A DNA stretch of 64,000 nt from CBDDEI01 sp965226775 (GTDB lineage: Bacteria > Chloroflexota > Dehalococcoidia > SHYD01), in NCBI GenBank assembly GCA_965226775.1, contig CBDDEI010000002.1:372001-436000 (forward strand). The letters run 5' to 3'. Position 1 is the stretch's first letter. Each line of letters begins with the position of its first letter. A program made the position numbers and the translations under genes. Of this stretch, positions 1 through 9,116 are shown piece by piece. A model generated the notes under the pieces. It was given only the letters and a program-made list of their open reading frames with translations, was not told where the DNA came from and ran no database searches.

Positions 1-1
1 C

Positions 2-493
2 CTGCCGGGGCTGGCGTTGGCGCTGGCCCTCTTAGCGGCGCTGGGGCCGGGTCTGCACAGCGCAGTCATCGCTATCGCGGCGGGACCGTTTGTAGCCGAA
101 CCTCCGCAGGCCCGCACCGTGCGCAGCGCCGTCCTGGCGACACGGGAGTTGCCCTACATCGAGGCAGCCCGAGCGCTGGGTGCTTCCGAGCCGCGGGTGC
201 TCTTCCGCCACGTGCTCCCTTCTTGCCTAACGCCCTTCCTGGTGCTGGCAACTGCGGAGCTGGGGGTCGCCGTCCTCACGGAGGCTACGCTGAGCTTCTT
301 GGGCTTGGGCCTGCCGCCGCCGGAGCCTTCTTGGGGCGCCATGCTGGGCAGTGCCCCGGAGACCGTCCGTCAGGCCCCCTGGCTGGCCCTGTTCCCGGGC
401 GTGGCCATCAGCCTCACCGTCTTCGGCGCGAACCTCCTGGGCGACGCGCTGCGGGACGCGCTGGACCCGCGGCTGCGGAATCGCCCATCTTAA
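2..493 (+). CDS. Peptide/nickel-type ABC transporter permease, C-terminal part
   Basis: The reading frame is open to the left edge, so the start lies outside the window. The visible 160 or so residues are the C-terminal half of a DppC/OppC-like inner-membrane permease. They carry the EAA loop (EAARALGAS, then HVLP) that docks on the ATPase, followed by LSFLGLGLPPP and PSWGAML, which are typical of the DppC branch, and a last hydrophobic segment ending DALDPRLRN. The role would be import of peptides, opines or a metal chelate; the substrate cannot be read from this fragment. The next gene, purM, follows after 66 bases and is functionally unrelated. Confidence 0.85.
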   Translation: MPGLALALALLAALGPGLHSAVIAIAAGPFVAEPPQARTVRSAVLATRELPYIEAARALGASEPRVLFRHVLPSCLTPFLVLATAELGVAVLTEATLSFLGLGLPPPEPSWGAMLGSAPETVRQAPWLALFPGVAISLTVFGANLLGDALRDALDPRLRNRPS

Positions 494-559
494 TTGAGGC
501 TCAGCGCCCCTCATTATCACTTATACTTAAGAGGAACCACCCGACTTACGGAGTCCGCC

Positions 560-1666
560 TTGCCTGACGAACCTGCACACAGCCCTTCCTACGCCTCCTC
601 TGGCGTCGACCAGGCCAAGGAGGAGCAGGCGCTGCCCAGCCTCCTGGGCTGGCTGAACAAGACCTTCGACCTGCCCGGCGCGGTTGGCCGCCCTGTGTTG
701 GAGAACGGCTTCTTTGCCGCCGTTCACGACCTCGGCAACAACCTCGGCCTTGCGGTGGGCACCGATGGCGTGGGCACCAAGCTCATGATTGCCGAAGCGC
801 TGGACCGCTACGACACCGTGGGCATCGACGTTATCGCCATGAACGTCAACGACATCCTGTGCGTGGGCGCGCGCCCCTTTGCGCTGGTGGACTATCTGGC
901 AGTACAGGCGGTGCGACCCGAGGTGTTAGAAGCGTTGGGCCGCGGCCTCTATGAAGGCGCAAAGCAAGCGGGCATTGCCATTGCAGGCGGGGAGATGGCC
1001 CAGGTGCCAGAGATGCTCCACGGCCAGCGGCCCGACAGCGGCTTCGACCTGGCGGCTACCGCCCTCGGCATCGTGCCCGTCTCCGCTATTATCGACGGCC
1101 GCGCCATCCAGGACGGCGACGTGGTGGTGGGCTACCGAAGCGCGGGCCTCCACAGCAACGGCTACACCTTAGCCCGCAAGCTGCTCCTATCTGGCGAGGG
1201 CCTATCCCTGAGCGACCATGTGCCGGCCCTAGGCTCCACCTTAGGCGACGAGTTGCTCGTGCCCACCCGCATCTACGTCAAGCCGGTGCTTGAGGCGTTG
1301 GAGCGATCAAGCGGCGGCATCAGCGGCCTGGCCCACATTACCGGCGGAGGGTTGCTGAACCTGCTGCGCCTCCGTACGGACTGCGGTTTTGAACTAGACG
1401 ACCTGCCGCAGGCTCCGCCCATCTTCCCGCTCCTCCAAGCAGCCGGCGGCATGTCGCTCCAAGAGATGTACCCGGCCTTTAACATGGGCGTGGGCTTCTG
1501 CGCGGTGGCGCGTCCGGAGGCCGTTCCCGTGCTGCTTGAGACCGCCCGGTCCCACGGTTACGAGGCCCAGGTCATCGGCCACGCGCGGCGCGCGCTACAG
1601 GGGAAGGTTGCGCTGGTAAAAGAGCGGCTGATAGGGGAGGGGCACACCTTCCAGCCCGTGCCCTGA
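560..1666 (+). CDS. purM: Phosphoribosylformylglycinamidine cyclo-ligase (AIR synthetase)
   Basis: This is the fifth step of de novo purine synthesis: ATP-dependent ring closure of FGAM to aminoimidazole ribotide in the cytoplasm. The 368-residue protein shows the family N-terminus SYASSGVD, the nucleotide-binding DGVGTK near residue 70, NVND near 96, GGEMAQ near 143 and the C-terminal HITGGGL and FNMGVGF motifs. The frame is open from 494, but the TTG at 560 is preferred because ACGGAG lies about 7 bases upstream and it leaves the usual short lead before YASSGVD. No other purine gene is adjacent. It is convergent with alr, and the two are separated by only 13 bases. Confidence 0.93.
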   Translation: MPDEPAHSPSYASSGVDQAKEEQALPSLLGWLNKTFDLPGAVGRPVLENGFFAAVHDLGNNLGLAVGTDGVGTKLMIAEALDRYDTVGIDVIAMNVNDILCVGARPFALVDYLAVQAVRPEVLEALGRGLYEGAKQAGIAIAGGEMAQVPEMLHGQRPDSGFDLAATALGIVPVSAIIDGRAIQDGDVVVGYRSAGLHSNGYTLARKLLLSGEGLSLSDHVPALGSTLGDELLVPTRIYVKPVLEALERSSGGISGLAHITGGGLLNLLRLRTDCGFELDDLPQAPPIFPLLQAAGGMSLQEMYPAFNMGVGFCAVARPEAVPVLLETARSHGYEAQVIGHARRALQGKVALVKERLIGEGHTFQPVP

Positions 1667-1679
1667 GACCCGAGTACGG

Positions 1680-2883
1680 TCAGTCGGGCAAATCGCCGAG
1701 AAGCGAGGTATGCTGTACCGTCTGGCCACCCCGCTGGTACATCCGAGGCACGCGGGCTGAGACGGCGCACAGCACCTCGTAGCCGATAGTCTGCGCATGA
1801 GCCGCCACCTCTTCCACCGGCAGCTCGGCGTCACCCTGCCGGCCGATGATCACGACCTCGTCGTGGGGCGCAACGTCCGGGATGTGGGTAACCTCCACCA
1901 TGAACTGATCCATGCAGATACGGCCTCGTATGGGCGCGCGTTGGCCGCGTATCAGCACCTCGCCTTTGTTAGACAGCAGGCGCGGAATGCCGTCGGCGTA
2001 GCCACAGGGGATAAGCGCAATGCGGGCTTGTTTGCGGGCTGTCCAGGTGCGCCCGTAGCTGATGGTCTCGCCGGGGGCCACGTCGTGAATACGCACCACC
2101 GCAGCTTTTCATGGAGAGGGCCGGCCGTAGGTCCATGGGCCGGAGAAGGTTGCGGGAGGGATGGCAGCCGTAGAGCGCAATCCCCGGCCGCACCATCTCC
2201 AGCGCGAGCTCCGGTAGGTCTGAGACGGAAGCGCTGTTAGCTACGTGCCGTAGTAGCGGCGCTGGCGTTGGGGTTATTTGAGCAACCCCTTCCTGGAACG
2301 CCTTGTACTGCTGCAGGGTGTAGGTCTTGTCGGCTTCATCAGCCACCGCAAAGTGTGTGTAGACGCCTTCCAGCGCCAGTGCAGGCAGCTCAGCCAGCCG
2401 TTGGGTGAACGCGCCCACTTCGGCGGGCAGGACGCCAAAACGCCCCATTCCGGTATCTATTTTGAGGTGGAAGGGTATCTGTATCCCGGCCGCTTGGCCC
2501 AGCGCGCTGAGCGCGGTCGCCGTCTCCAGGGTGGTGATAGATGGCGTAAGGTGGTGCTCTACTACCTGCGGGGTCTCCCACGGTGGCAGGTAGCCAAGGA
2601 GCACGATGGGGGCGGTCACCCCCGCTTGCCGTAGCTGTACGCCCTCGTCCACACACGCGACGCCCAGATAAGACGCGCCCGCTTCCAAGGCCACCCTAGC
2701 CACAGGAACGCTCCCGTGTCCGTAGGCGTTGGCCTTTACCACCGCCATAATGCGGCTTTCTGGGCCGATCCGGCGGCGGACCTCCGCCAGGTTGTGGGCT
2801 ATGGCGTCGAGGTCAATCTCCGTCCACAGGGGTCGTCCCTGTTGCACGGTCCTCCTCATCGCCCTCGTCGTGTTCGTGCTCAT
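1680..2883 (-). pseudogene. alr: Alanine racemase, interrupted by a single-base frameshift
   Basis: Alanine racemase makes D-alanine for peptidoglycan using PLP. The N-terminal part (start ATG 2883, or 2859) has the PLP lysine in VVKANAYGHG (K50) and the barrel motifs KIDTGMGRFG and HVANSAS. The C-terminal part lies in another frame and has SYGRTW with the catalytic tyrosine and RICMDQF. The two frames join at a run of four T on the plus strand (2106-2109). Removing one base restores LSMKAAVVRIHD, which fits the family exactly. The gene overlaps the end of the upstream gene, suggesting translational coupling. Either the gene is inactive or the assembly has a homopolymer error; the rest of the sequence looks under selection. 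Confidence 0.88.
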
Positions 2884-3592
2884 TGTGACTGCTGCTGCCG
2901 GGAAGCATCACCGATATCTCTTCTCGGGACTTCTTCTTGAGCGGGAGTGTGCGTAACGCCTCCGCATAGGCTGCCACTTCTGCCGAAGGAACAACTATGC
3001 CCATCACACCGGCTTCGTGGAGCGGGCTCAACGCTGCTACGCCCCAGGCTTCGGGCAGGACTACTATTACTGGCTTGCGGCTCAGGCCGATGATCCGGGT
3101 GCAAGCTAGCTGATCGTAGATGGAGAGGGGGCCCATTGTCTGCGGCTGGTAGATAACTGCCTCAATGGGCAGTTCTCCCACGCCTCTCACGATGGTGTCC
3201 GTCCACTCCGGATCGACCGTTAGCACGAGGTCGATGCCCTCTGCGGAGAGCGCTGCCGCAGGGGCGGCCGTATCGGTCAGCACGGCAAAGGCGGCTCCCG
3301 TCTTCGCCAGGCCCTCTATGGCAGTCTTCTCTGTGTCTGTTACTTGAGCGCCGAGCAGTGTCTTGTCCAACTTCTTGGCAGTGTCACCCTCTGCATCTTT
3401 GCTCACGTCCTCTTGCGCCGCGAGCACCGCGCCGGCGCCGGCCTCGCTGGCGGTAGCCGCCTCGTCGCCCAGCGCGCTAACTGCGGCCACTAGGAGCATT
3501 GGCGGCTGCGCTGAGGCAGCTGCCGCGGCAAAGCCAATGGGGCGTATGCCCCGATTCATAATATCTCTTAAACGATCCGCTAGCTTACCCAC
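2813..3592 (-). CDS. Conserved hypothetical protein upstream of alr
   Basis: A 259-residue protein, started by GTG at 3592 with AAGGAAGG about 10 bases upstream. I do not recognise the family. The first half is alanine-rich (a hydrophobic stretch near residues 20-42, then AGAGAVLAAQEDVSKDAE). The second half reads like alternating beta strands and helices of a barrel-type fold (GIDLVLTV, IEAVIYQP, KPVIVVLPE, GVMGIVVPS). The C-terminus is acidic and His-rich (NEHEHDEGDEED) and looks disordered. Its end overlaps the alr start by 47-71 bases, so the two are probably co-translated. A minus-strand TATAAT at 3650-3655 could be the operon -10 element; no good -35 accompanies it. Confidence 0.6.
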   Translation of the reverse strand: MGKLADRLRDIMNRGIRPIGFAAAAASAQPPMLLVAAVSALGDEAATASEAGAGAVLAAQEDVSKDAEGDTAKKLDKTLLGAQVTDTEKTAIEGLAKTGAAFAVLTDTAAPAAALSAEGIDLVLTVDPEWTDTIVRGVGELPIEAVIYQPQTMGPLSIYDQLACTRIIGLSRKPVIVVLPEAWGVAALSPLHEAGVMGIVVPSAEVAAYAEALRTLPLKKKSREEISVMLPGSSSHNEHEHDEGDEEDRATGTTPVDGD

Positions 3593-3943
3593 GCAGCTAT
3601 GGTTCCTTCCTTACACAACAGTTTCTATCTCTTTGGGGAGTCTTCACGCATTATACATGAGGCTCTTCCTGTTCGCAGCTTTGCGGGTAGGGCGGGCCCG
3701 CGCTATGGGTCATATAGTTATGTTTAGTTCGTTTGACGAGCTATGCTAACAGACAGACAGAACGCGGTGATTTCGTAGATCGACCCCCGAAACCGCCTTG
3801 ATCGGCCACCCACCCCTTGATAGCCTACTATCCCACAGACCCCGTTAATCCAACCCCCGTCTTCATCTATCCAGTCATACCAAGGGGACACAACAGAGTG
3901 TCCCGGGAAGCTGTAACTCACTACACTTCCCGTAAGGATCAAC
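3593..3943. other. Divergent intergenic region between the alr operon and dnaA
   Basis: About 350 bases separate two divergent transcription units. On the minus strand a TATAAT (3650-3655) lies about 58 bases before the GTG of the unknown gene. On the plus strand TAAGGATC just before 3944 is the dnaA ribosome-binding site. I see no perfect DnaA box here, unlike the dnaA-obgE gap. A short reading frame across the region on the minus strand runs into dnaA and shows no protein-like features. Confidence 0.5.
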
Positions 3944-5317
3944 TTGACGCAAGCTTCACCAGAAGAAGTCTGGGCCACCGTTTTAGGGGAACTCCAACTC
4001 AACGTATCCCCCGCGAACTATAACACGTGGCTCAAAGACACCAGAGGCCTCGCAATCCAGGGCAATGCGCTGGTGGTCGGCGCGCCCTCCGCTTTTGCGA
4101 CGGAATGGCTGCGGAAGCGGCTCTCCCCGCTGATCCATAAGACCGTTGCCCGGGTGCTTGGCTGGGATGCCAGCATCCGCTTCTCGGTGCTAGATGTGGA
4201 CGGAGCGCTGACCACAGCAAGAGCCATGGCAGCAAACGCACAGACCGCGGACCTCGACGAGGACCATTCCTACACTGCTGCACCTGCGCGCACGAACAGC
4301 ATGCAGCTGAACCCAAAGAATGTCTTCTCCACCTTCATTGTGGGCGGGTCCAACCAGCTTGCTTACGCTGCTGCGGTTGCGGCGGCAGAGAGCCCAGGGC
4401 GGAGCTACAACCCCCTCTTCCTCTACGGCGGAGTAGGCTTGGGCAAAACCCACCTCTTGCAAGCCATCGCGCATTCCTGCGCCGGTCAGGGACGGCACTT
4501 TCTCTACACCACTTCAGAGCAGTTCACCAACGAGTTCATCAACGCGTTACGGGAGCGGAAAACGGAAGAGTTCAGAGCCAAGTACCGCAAGGTAGACGTC
4601 CTCCTAATCGACGACATCCATTTCATTGCAGACAAAGAGCAAACCCAGGAGACGTTCTTTCATACGTTCAACGACCTGCACACGGCGAACCGCCAGATCG
4701 TTCTTACCAGCGATAGGCCGCCGCGCTCAATGCCTTTGCTAGAAGACCGCCTACGCTCCCGCTTTGAATGGGGCCTCATTGCTGATATCCAGCCGCCGGA
4801 CGTAGAGATCCGGCTAGCAATCCTCCGAAGCAAAGCAGAAGAAAATGGCCTCCTCTTCCCAGACGAAGCCCTTGAGTTCATTGCACATAGATTCCAGCAC
4901 AACATCCGGGAGCTAGAAGGCGCGCTTAACCGCGTTGCCGCCTACTGTGCTCTCCAGCATCTCACCCCCACCAAGGAGATGGCTGAACAGGCACTTGAAG
5001 AGCTCCTGCACAAGAACGATAGCAGCGCGCCCTCCGCGGTAGCTATCCTGGAAACTGTAGCTGCATACTACAAGCTCGCTCAAGAGGACCTGCTTGGCGC
5101 TAGCCGGGCACGGAAGATAGCCTACCCCCGGCAGATAGCGATGTACTTGCTCCGGGAGCACTCCAGGCTTTCCTTTATGCAAATCGGCCGTGTTCTTGGT
5201 AACCGGGACCACTCTACTATTCTGCACGGACATCAGAAGATAGCTCTACTTGCTGAAGAGCAGACATCTGTTAAGCGAACCATCGCGGATATCATCAGCC
5301 AACTTAATTCCCACTAG
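3944..5317 (+). CDS. dnaA: Chromosomal replication initiator protein DnaA
   Basis: A 457-residue initiator that binds oriC boxes and melts the origin. The start is TTG at 3944, behind TAAGGATC. Domain I is at the N-terminus (EEVWATVLGELQ). The AAA+ domain III has Walker A GGVGLGKT at 162-169, Walker B VLLIDDIHF around 219-227 and the arginine-bearing SRFEWGLIADIQPPD. Domain IV carries the DNA-binding signature RDHSTILHGHQKI at 421-433; the more usual form has RDHTTV. The linker (domain II) is short. The gene is immediately followed by a box-bearing AT-rich gap (probable oriC) and then obgE, so dnaN and recF are not adjacent here. Confidence 0.97.
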   Translation: MTQASPEEVWATVLGELQLNVSPANYNTWLKDTRGLAIQGNALVVGAPSAFATEWLRKRLSPLIHKTVARVLGWDASIRFSVLDVDGALTTARAMAANAQTADLDEDHSYTAAPARTNSMQLNPKNVFSTFIVGGSNQLAYAAAVAAAESPGRSYNPLFLYGGVGLGKTHLLQAIAHSCAGQGRHFLYTTSEQFTNEFINALRERKTEEFRAKYRKVDVLLIDDIHFIADKEQTQETFFHTFNDLHTANRQIVLTSDRPPRSMPLLEDRLRSRFEWGLIADIQPPDVEIRLAILRSKAEENGLLFPDEALEFIAHRFQHNIRELEGALNRVAAYCALQHLTPTKEMAEQALEELLHKNDSSAPSAVAILETVAAYYKLAQEDLLGASRARKIAYPRQIAMYLLREHSRLSFMQIGRVLGNRDHSTILHGHQKIALLAEEQTSVKRTIADIISQLNSH

Positions 5318-5516
5318 CCTCCGTCCCCATCCTAACCGCCAAAGAATGTGGATAAGTCCCTCTTTACGGTGGATAATCCGTGCCTATTGTGGATAACTCC
5401 TGCCTAAACTAATTGCTCGTTTTTCCACTAGTCGCGGTATAACTGTTATCCTTTATTAAAGATGAGTTCATATATAGATAAGTTGAAACTGATAATAAGA
5501 GAAGTTTGCGTGCTCT
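5318..5516. other. oriC: Probable replication origin (oriC) with DnaA boxes
   Basis: The dnaA-obgE gap holds TGTGGATAA at 5347-5355 and 5388-5396 (both perfect DnaA boxes, minus orientation) and GGTGGATAA at 5368-5376 (one mismatch). The three are spaced 21 and 20 bases apart, about two helical turns, so they lie on one face of the DNA. A weaker TTTTCCACT follows at 5421. The next 90 bases are markedly AT-rich, with GATGAG, GATAAG and GATAAT runs, which would suit an unwinding element. Position next to dnaA supports the call; strand-composition skew over the genome would decide it. Confidence 0.78.
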
Positions 5517-6761
5517 ATGCGTGACCATATTTCGATAAGTGTACAAGCCGGTAAGGGAGGTGATGGCGCGCTCCATTTCCGGCGTGAGCGTTATCTACCA
5601 AAAGGTGGTCCGGATGGAGGTGATGGTGGCTCAGGTGGGTCTGTTGTCTTGATTGCAGACCAGCACGTTGAGGACTACAGTCACTTGCGGTCCTACATCA
5701 TCTACACGGCCACAGATGGCAAGCCTGGTGGTGGAGAGGATAAGCACGGGGCAAAGGGGAAAGACGTAGAGCTTCGTATGCCTCTGGGCACCGCAGTCTT
5801 AGATAACGAGAATGGTCTAGAACTGGTTAAGTTAAGTGAGGTTGGAGAACGCTACCCCTTAGTGATAGGAGGGCGTGGTGGGAGAGGTAACGTGCACTTT
5901 GCCACCGCTATGCATAAGACGCCGCGCTTTGCAGAACAGGGTTTTCCCGGAGAAAGTGGCAACTACCGGCTGGACTTGGGTGACGGCGCAGACGTGGTCT
6001 TTGTAGGAGCGCCCAATGCGGGGAAATCGTCGCTGCTAGGCGCGTCCACTGGCGCTAGGCCTAAGATAGGCGCCTATCCCTTCACCACAGTCGAGCCAGA
6101 GGTAGGAGTGGTGGAGCGGGACTATGTGCAGCTCTTCCTCGAAGAAGCGCCAGGTCTCCCCTCCGAGGCAAAGGATGAGTCTAGTCTGGTGCAGGGTGTG
6201 CTTCGCCAGCTGCTTCGAGCCAAGGCGCTGGCGCTGGTGGTGAGCTGTGAAGGTGACGTGCTGGAGCAGGCGGCGTATTTCAAGGGACAGCTAGCAGTAC
6301 TCGAGCCGCGCTTGGTGGATAAGATCGCCCGGGTCATCGTCTCTAAGGTGGATATCCTGGAAGACGGGGAGTTAAAGCGAGGGCCTAAGATTCTGGGACT
6401 GCCAGCCTCCTACGTCTCCGCCCTCAGCGGTGAGGGTATCGATGAGCTTGTTACCCTGCTCTTTGCGGATACTGCCGAGGCAAAAGCACAGAGCATGCGG
6501 GATGAGCCAGCCGAGGAAGAGGAAGGGCTGTTTGCTCCGCTGCCCAAGAGCATGGCTAAGGTTAGGCGCGAGGGCGACAGCTTCGTGCTAGAAGGGCCTA
6601 CGATACCGGTTCTGGTAGTGCAGCGGGACGCTTCCCCGGAAGACCTAGCAATGTACGTGAGAGAGCGGCTACGGCGGTCCAACTGGCGGCGCGTCTTGGA
6701 GCGAGCTGGAGTGAAGGCCGGCGACAAGGTGTACGTTGGCGAGGTAGAAGTTGAATGGTAG
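5517..6761 (+). CDS. obgE: Obg-family GTPase with degenerate G motifs
   Basis: Obg acts in 50S ribosome maturation and growth control. The 414-residue protein has the glycine-rich Obg fold (GGPDGGDGGSGG at 30-41, GGRGGRGNVHF about 118-128), a G domain and a C-terminal OCT domain ending GDKVYVGEVEVEW. G1 is intact (GAPNAGKSS, 164-172) and so is the switch region YPFTT. The Asp of G3 (usually DIPGLIEG) is replaced (EEAPGLPSE, 209-217), and G4 NKxD is SKVD (276-279). These changes would be expected to weaken guanine recognition and hydrolysis. No frameshift is evident. It overlaps nadD by 11 bases. Confidence 0.9.
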   Translation: MRDHISISVQAGKGGDGALHFRRERYLPKGGPDGGDGGSGGSVVLIADQHVEDYSHLRSYIIYTATDGKPGGGEDKHGAKGKDVELRMPLGTAVLDNENGLELVKLSEVGERYPLVIGGRGGRGNVHFATAMHKTPRFAEQGFPGESGNYRLDLGDGADVVFVGAPNAGKSSLLGASTGARPKIGAYPFTTVEPEVGVVERDYVQLFLEEAPGLPSEAKDESSLVQGVLRQLLRAKALALVVSCEGDVLEQAAYFKGQLAVLEPRLVDKIARVIVSKVDILEDGELKRGPKILGLPASYVSALSGEGIDELVTLLFADTAEAKAQSMRDEPAEEEEGLFAPLPKSMAKVRREGDSFVLEGPTIPVLVVQRDASPEDLAMYVRERLRRSNWRRVLERAGVKAGDKVYVGEVEVEW

Positions 6762-7371
6762 TCCGCGGATTGGCGTCCTGGGCGGCTCCTTCGACCCGAT
6801 CCATCTGGGGCATCTCATCATCGCAGAGGAGGCGGCGACCCGCCTCGGGCTGGACAGCGTAGTGTTTGTGCCTGCCTACAACCAGTGGCGTAAGGCGGAA
6901 GCCGGCGTAGCAGAGGCCGAGCACCGCCTGGCCATGACCCGCCTGGCGGTGGAGGATAACGCCCGGTTTTCCGCATCCCCTGTGGATATCAGGCGGGAGG
7001 GGCCGACGTATAGTGTGGATACATTGCGGGACGTAGGCGCGGAGGCTCCGGTGGATGCGGAGCTCTACTTTTTGCTAGGAGCAGACGCGCTCCAGGACCT
7101 ACCGCACTGGAAGGAACCGCGGCGGCTGTCGGAAATGGCCCGCTTCGGCGTGTTCTCCCGAGAGGCTACGCCGCTGGATTGGGCAGAGCTGGAGCGCGCG
7201 ATTCCCGGCCTCCGGGAGCGGACAACGCTGCTGGATATCCCCCTCATCGGCATAAGCTCTTCGGAGGTGCGTAAGCGCGTGGCGTCGGGGGAGTCGATCC
7301 GCTATTGGGTGCCGGACAAGGTCGCGGCGTACATCCAGCAGCACGATCTCTACAAGGAGGCCTCCGGCTAG
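6751..7371 (+). CDS. nadD: Nicotinate-nucleotide adenylyltransferase
   Basis: NadD converts nicotinate mononucleotide and ATP to deamido-NAD in NAD synthesis. The 206-residue protein starts with GGSFDPIHLGHL (the nucleotidyltransferase HxGH site) and ends with ISSSEVRKR and IRYWVPDKVAAYI, both typical of NadD. The position often filled by PHK reads QWRK. The TTG start at 6751 lies inside the last codons of obgE with GAGGT about 7 bases upstream, so the gene is translationally coupled. The obgE-nadD pairing is common in bacteria. RsfS, often next, is not encoded here. Confidence 0.93.
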   Translation: MNGSPRIGVLGGSFDPIHLGHLIIAEEAATRLGLDSVVFVPAYNQWRKAEAGVAEAEHRLAMTRLAVEDNARFSASPVDIRREGPTYSVDTLRDVGAEAPVDAELYFLLGADALQDLPHWKEPRRLSEMARFGVFSREATPLDWAELERAIPGLRERTTLLDIPLIGISSSEVRKRVASGESIRYWVPDKVAAYIQQHDLYKEASG

Positions 7372-7421
7372 CAGAAGGCGCATGGTACAATGAGGCCGTT
7401 CGCTTTATAAAGTACAGAGCT

Positions 7422-8300
7422 ATGAGCACGATTACCGATCCTCCCAGCACACCGCAGCGCCTTCCTTCGTGGATACGGGCGCGCTTTCCCGGCGGCCCCA
7501 ACTACCTGCACCTCAAGAATCTGCTGCGGGAGGAGGGCCTGCACACCGTTTGCGAGGAGGCCCGCTGCCCCAATATGGGGGAATGCTGGGAGTGGGGCAC
7601 CGCTACCTTCCTGATCTTGGGCGACATCTGCACCCGGGCATGCGGCTACTGCGCCATTAAGACCGGCCTCCCGACCACGCTGGACCTGGCCGAGCCCAAT
7701 CGGGTTGCCCAGACCGTGGAGAAGATGAAGCTGCGCCACGCAGTCATCACCTCCGTGGATAGGGACGACCTGCCCGACGGCGGCGCCGGCATCTTTGCCG
7801 CGACCATCCAGCAGATCCGGGCCAGGGTGCCGGGCTGCAATGTAGAAGTACTCATCCCAGACTTCAAAGGCTCGCGGGATGCGCTGGCCACCGTAATGGC
7901 TGCAAAGCCGGATATCTTGAACCACAACACGGAGACTGTGCCGCGGCTCTACCGCAAAGTCCGCTCAGGCGGCATCTACACCCGTGCGCTGGAGCTACTC
8001 CGCCGCGCCCGGGAGATCGAGCCCAAGGTAATCACCAAGACAGGCGTTATCGTTGGGCTAGGCGAAACCTGGGACGAGCTGCTGCAGGTGATGGACGACC
8101 TGCGCTCGATAGATGTTGATGTGCTGACCATCGGCCAGTACCTACGGCCCTCTCAGGACCATCTCCCCGTCGACCGTTTCTACACACCGGAAGAGTTCGT
8201 GCAGCTCAAGGTGGAGGGTCTAGCCCGCGGCTTCAAGCATGTGGAGTCTGGTCCCCTGGTTCGCTCCTCCTACCACGCCCACGAGCAAGTTCCCCACTAA
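7422..8300 (+). CDS. lipA: Lipoyl synthase (radical SAM)
   Basis: LipA inserts two sulfurs into protein-bound octanoyl groups to form lipoyl cofactors. The auxiliary iron-sulfur cluster cysteines C44, C49 and C55 (CEEARCPNMGEC) and the SAM cluster C70-x3-C74-x2-C77 (CTRACGYC) are all present. The C-terminal RSSYHA holds the serine that ligates the auxiliary cluster. The ATG at 7422 gives 292 residues, normal for the family; the frame is open further upstream but that stretch overlaps nadD and is not LipA-like. No lipB or lipM is adjacent. Confidence 0.95.
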   Translation: MSTITDPPSTPQRLPSWIRARFPGGPNYLHLKNLLREEGLHTVCEEARCPNMGECWEWGTATFLILGDICTRACGYCAIKTGLPTTLDLAEPNRVAQTVEKMKLRHAVITSVDRDDLPDGGAGIFAATIQQIRARVPGCNVEVLIPDFKGSRDALATVMAAKPDILNHNTETVPRLYRKVRSGGIYTRALELLRRAREIEPKVITKTGVIVGLGETWDELLQVMDDLRSIDVDVLTIGQYLRPSQDHLPVDRFYTPEEFVQLKVEGLARGFKHVESGPLVRSSYHAHEQVPH

Positions 8301-8328
8301 CCGCGCGCACATCCACGCAGGACTATTC

Positions 8329-9012
8329 ATGGCAAGCAACGCGCTGCCTTCTGTGCTCCAGCGCCTAGTTGAGCGCACCGTCCCTCCCTCTGTCCGGAGC
8401 GCCACGCGCCTTAGGTTATTCCAGCGCGGCGAGATGATGCGGGAGCCTGGCGGCCGCGCGATGCCCTGGACTGGGGTAGAGGAGTTCGACTTGCGGCAGG
8501 TGGCGTTCTCCTGGAAGGCGCGCTTCCCCGTGAACCGCTTGGCATGGATCGTCATAGAGGACGCGTACGAGCAGGGGACGGGCTATTTTGAAGGTCGGCT
8601 GTGGGGACGCATCCGCCTCTTCCGGCAAACCGGCGCGGACTTTGAAGTGGGAGAGGTGATGCGCTACCTTGCCGAGCTAGCCTGGGCGCCTCCGGCCATC
8701 CTCGCCAACAAGGAGATCTCCTGGCAAGTGCTGGAGGATGGTCAGGTGGAGGCAGCTACGGAAGTCGGAGGCAAACGAGTAGCCGTACAGATGTGGCTGA
8801 ATGACGCTGGCGACATCGTTGAGGTCTATGCGCCAGAGCGGCCGCGGGCTGAAGGCGAGCAGACGGTCCCCCGGCCGTGGGGCGGCACGTTCACCGGGCA
8901 CAAGGAGCTGGGCGGCCTGTGGGTGCCCGCTCAGAGCGAGGTCTACTGGGAGCTGCCGGAAGGACGTTTTGTTTACTGGAGGGGCGAAGTGACGGGCCTT
9001 GAGCTCGCCTAG
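8329..9012 (+). CDS. DUF6544-like protein of unknown function
   Basis: A 227-residue protein with no signal peptide. The pattern LPSVLQRLVERTVPP near the N-terminus, then RLRLFQRGEM, MPWTGVEEF, GRLWGRIRLF and GEVMRYLAELAWAPPAIL, resembles the DUF6544 (formerly DUF6920) family, whose function is unknown to me. The ATG at 8329 is chosen over an earlier alternative at 8239 that would overlap lipA. It lies 28 bases after lipA on the same strand and may share its transcript. Family assignment is from remembered pattern, not a search. Confidence 0.65.
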   Translation: MASNALPSVLQRLVERTVPPSVRSATRLRLFQRGEMMREPGGRAMPWTGVEEFDLRQVAFSWKARFPVNRLAWIVIEDAYEQGTGYFEGRLWGRIRLFRQTGADFEVGEVMRYLAELAWAPPAILANKEISWQVLEDGQVEAATEVGGKRVAVQMWLNDAGDIVEVYAPERPRAEGEQTVPRPWGGTFTGHKELGGLWVPAQSEVYWELPEGRFVYWRGEVTGLELA

Positions 9013-9116
9013 GCGCGCCCTGCCCAATCTCGACTTTCAACAGGGCGGCTCGTATACTGGGGCCGCCTCCTCCCAAGCTAAAACCACTGAGACTATTCTG
9101 AATCCTGAGAGTATAT

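Noticed and set aside
3724..4002. 92-residue frame between dnaA and the alr operon
   Set aside because: It overlaps dnaA, lacks a ribosome-binding site and shows no recognisable features.
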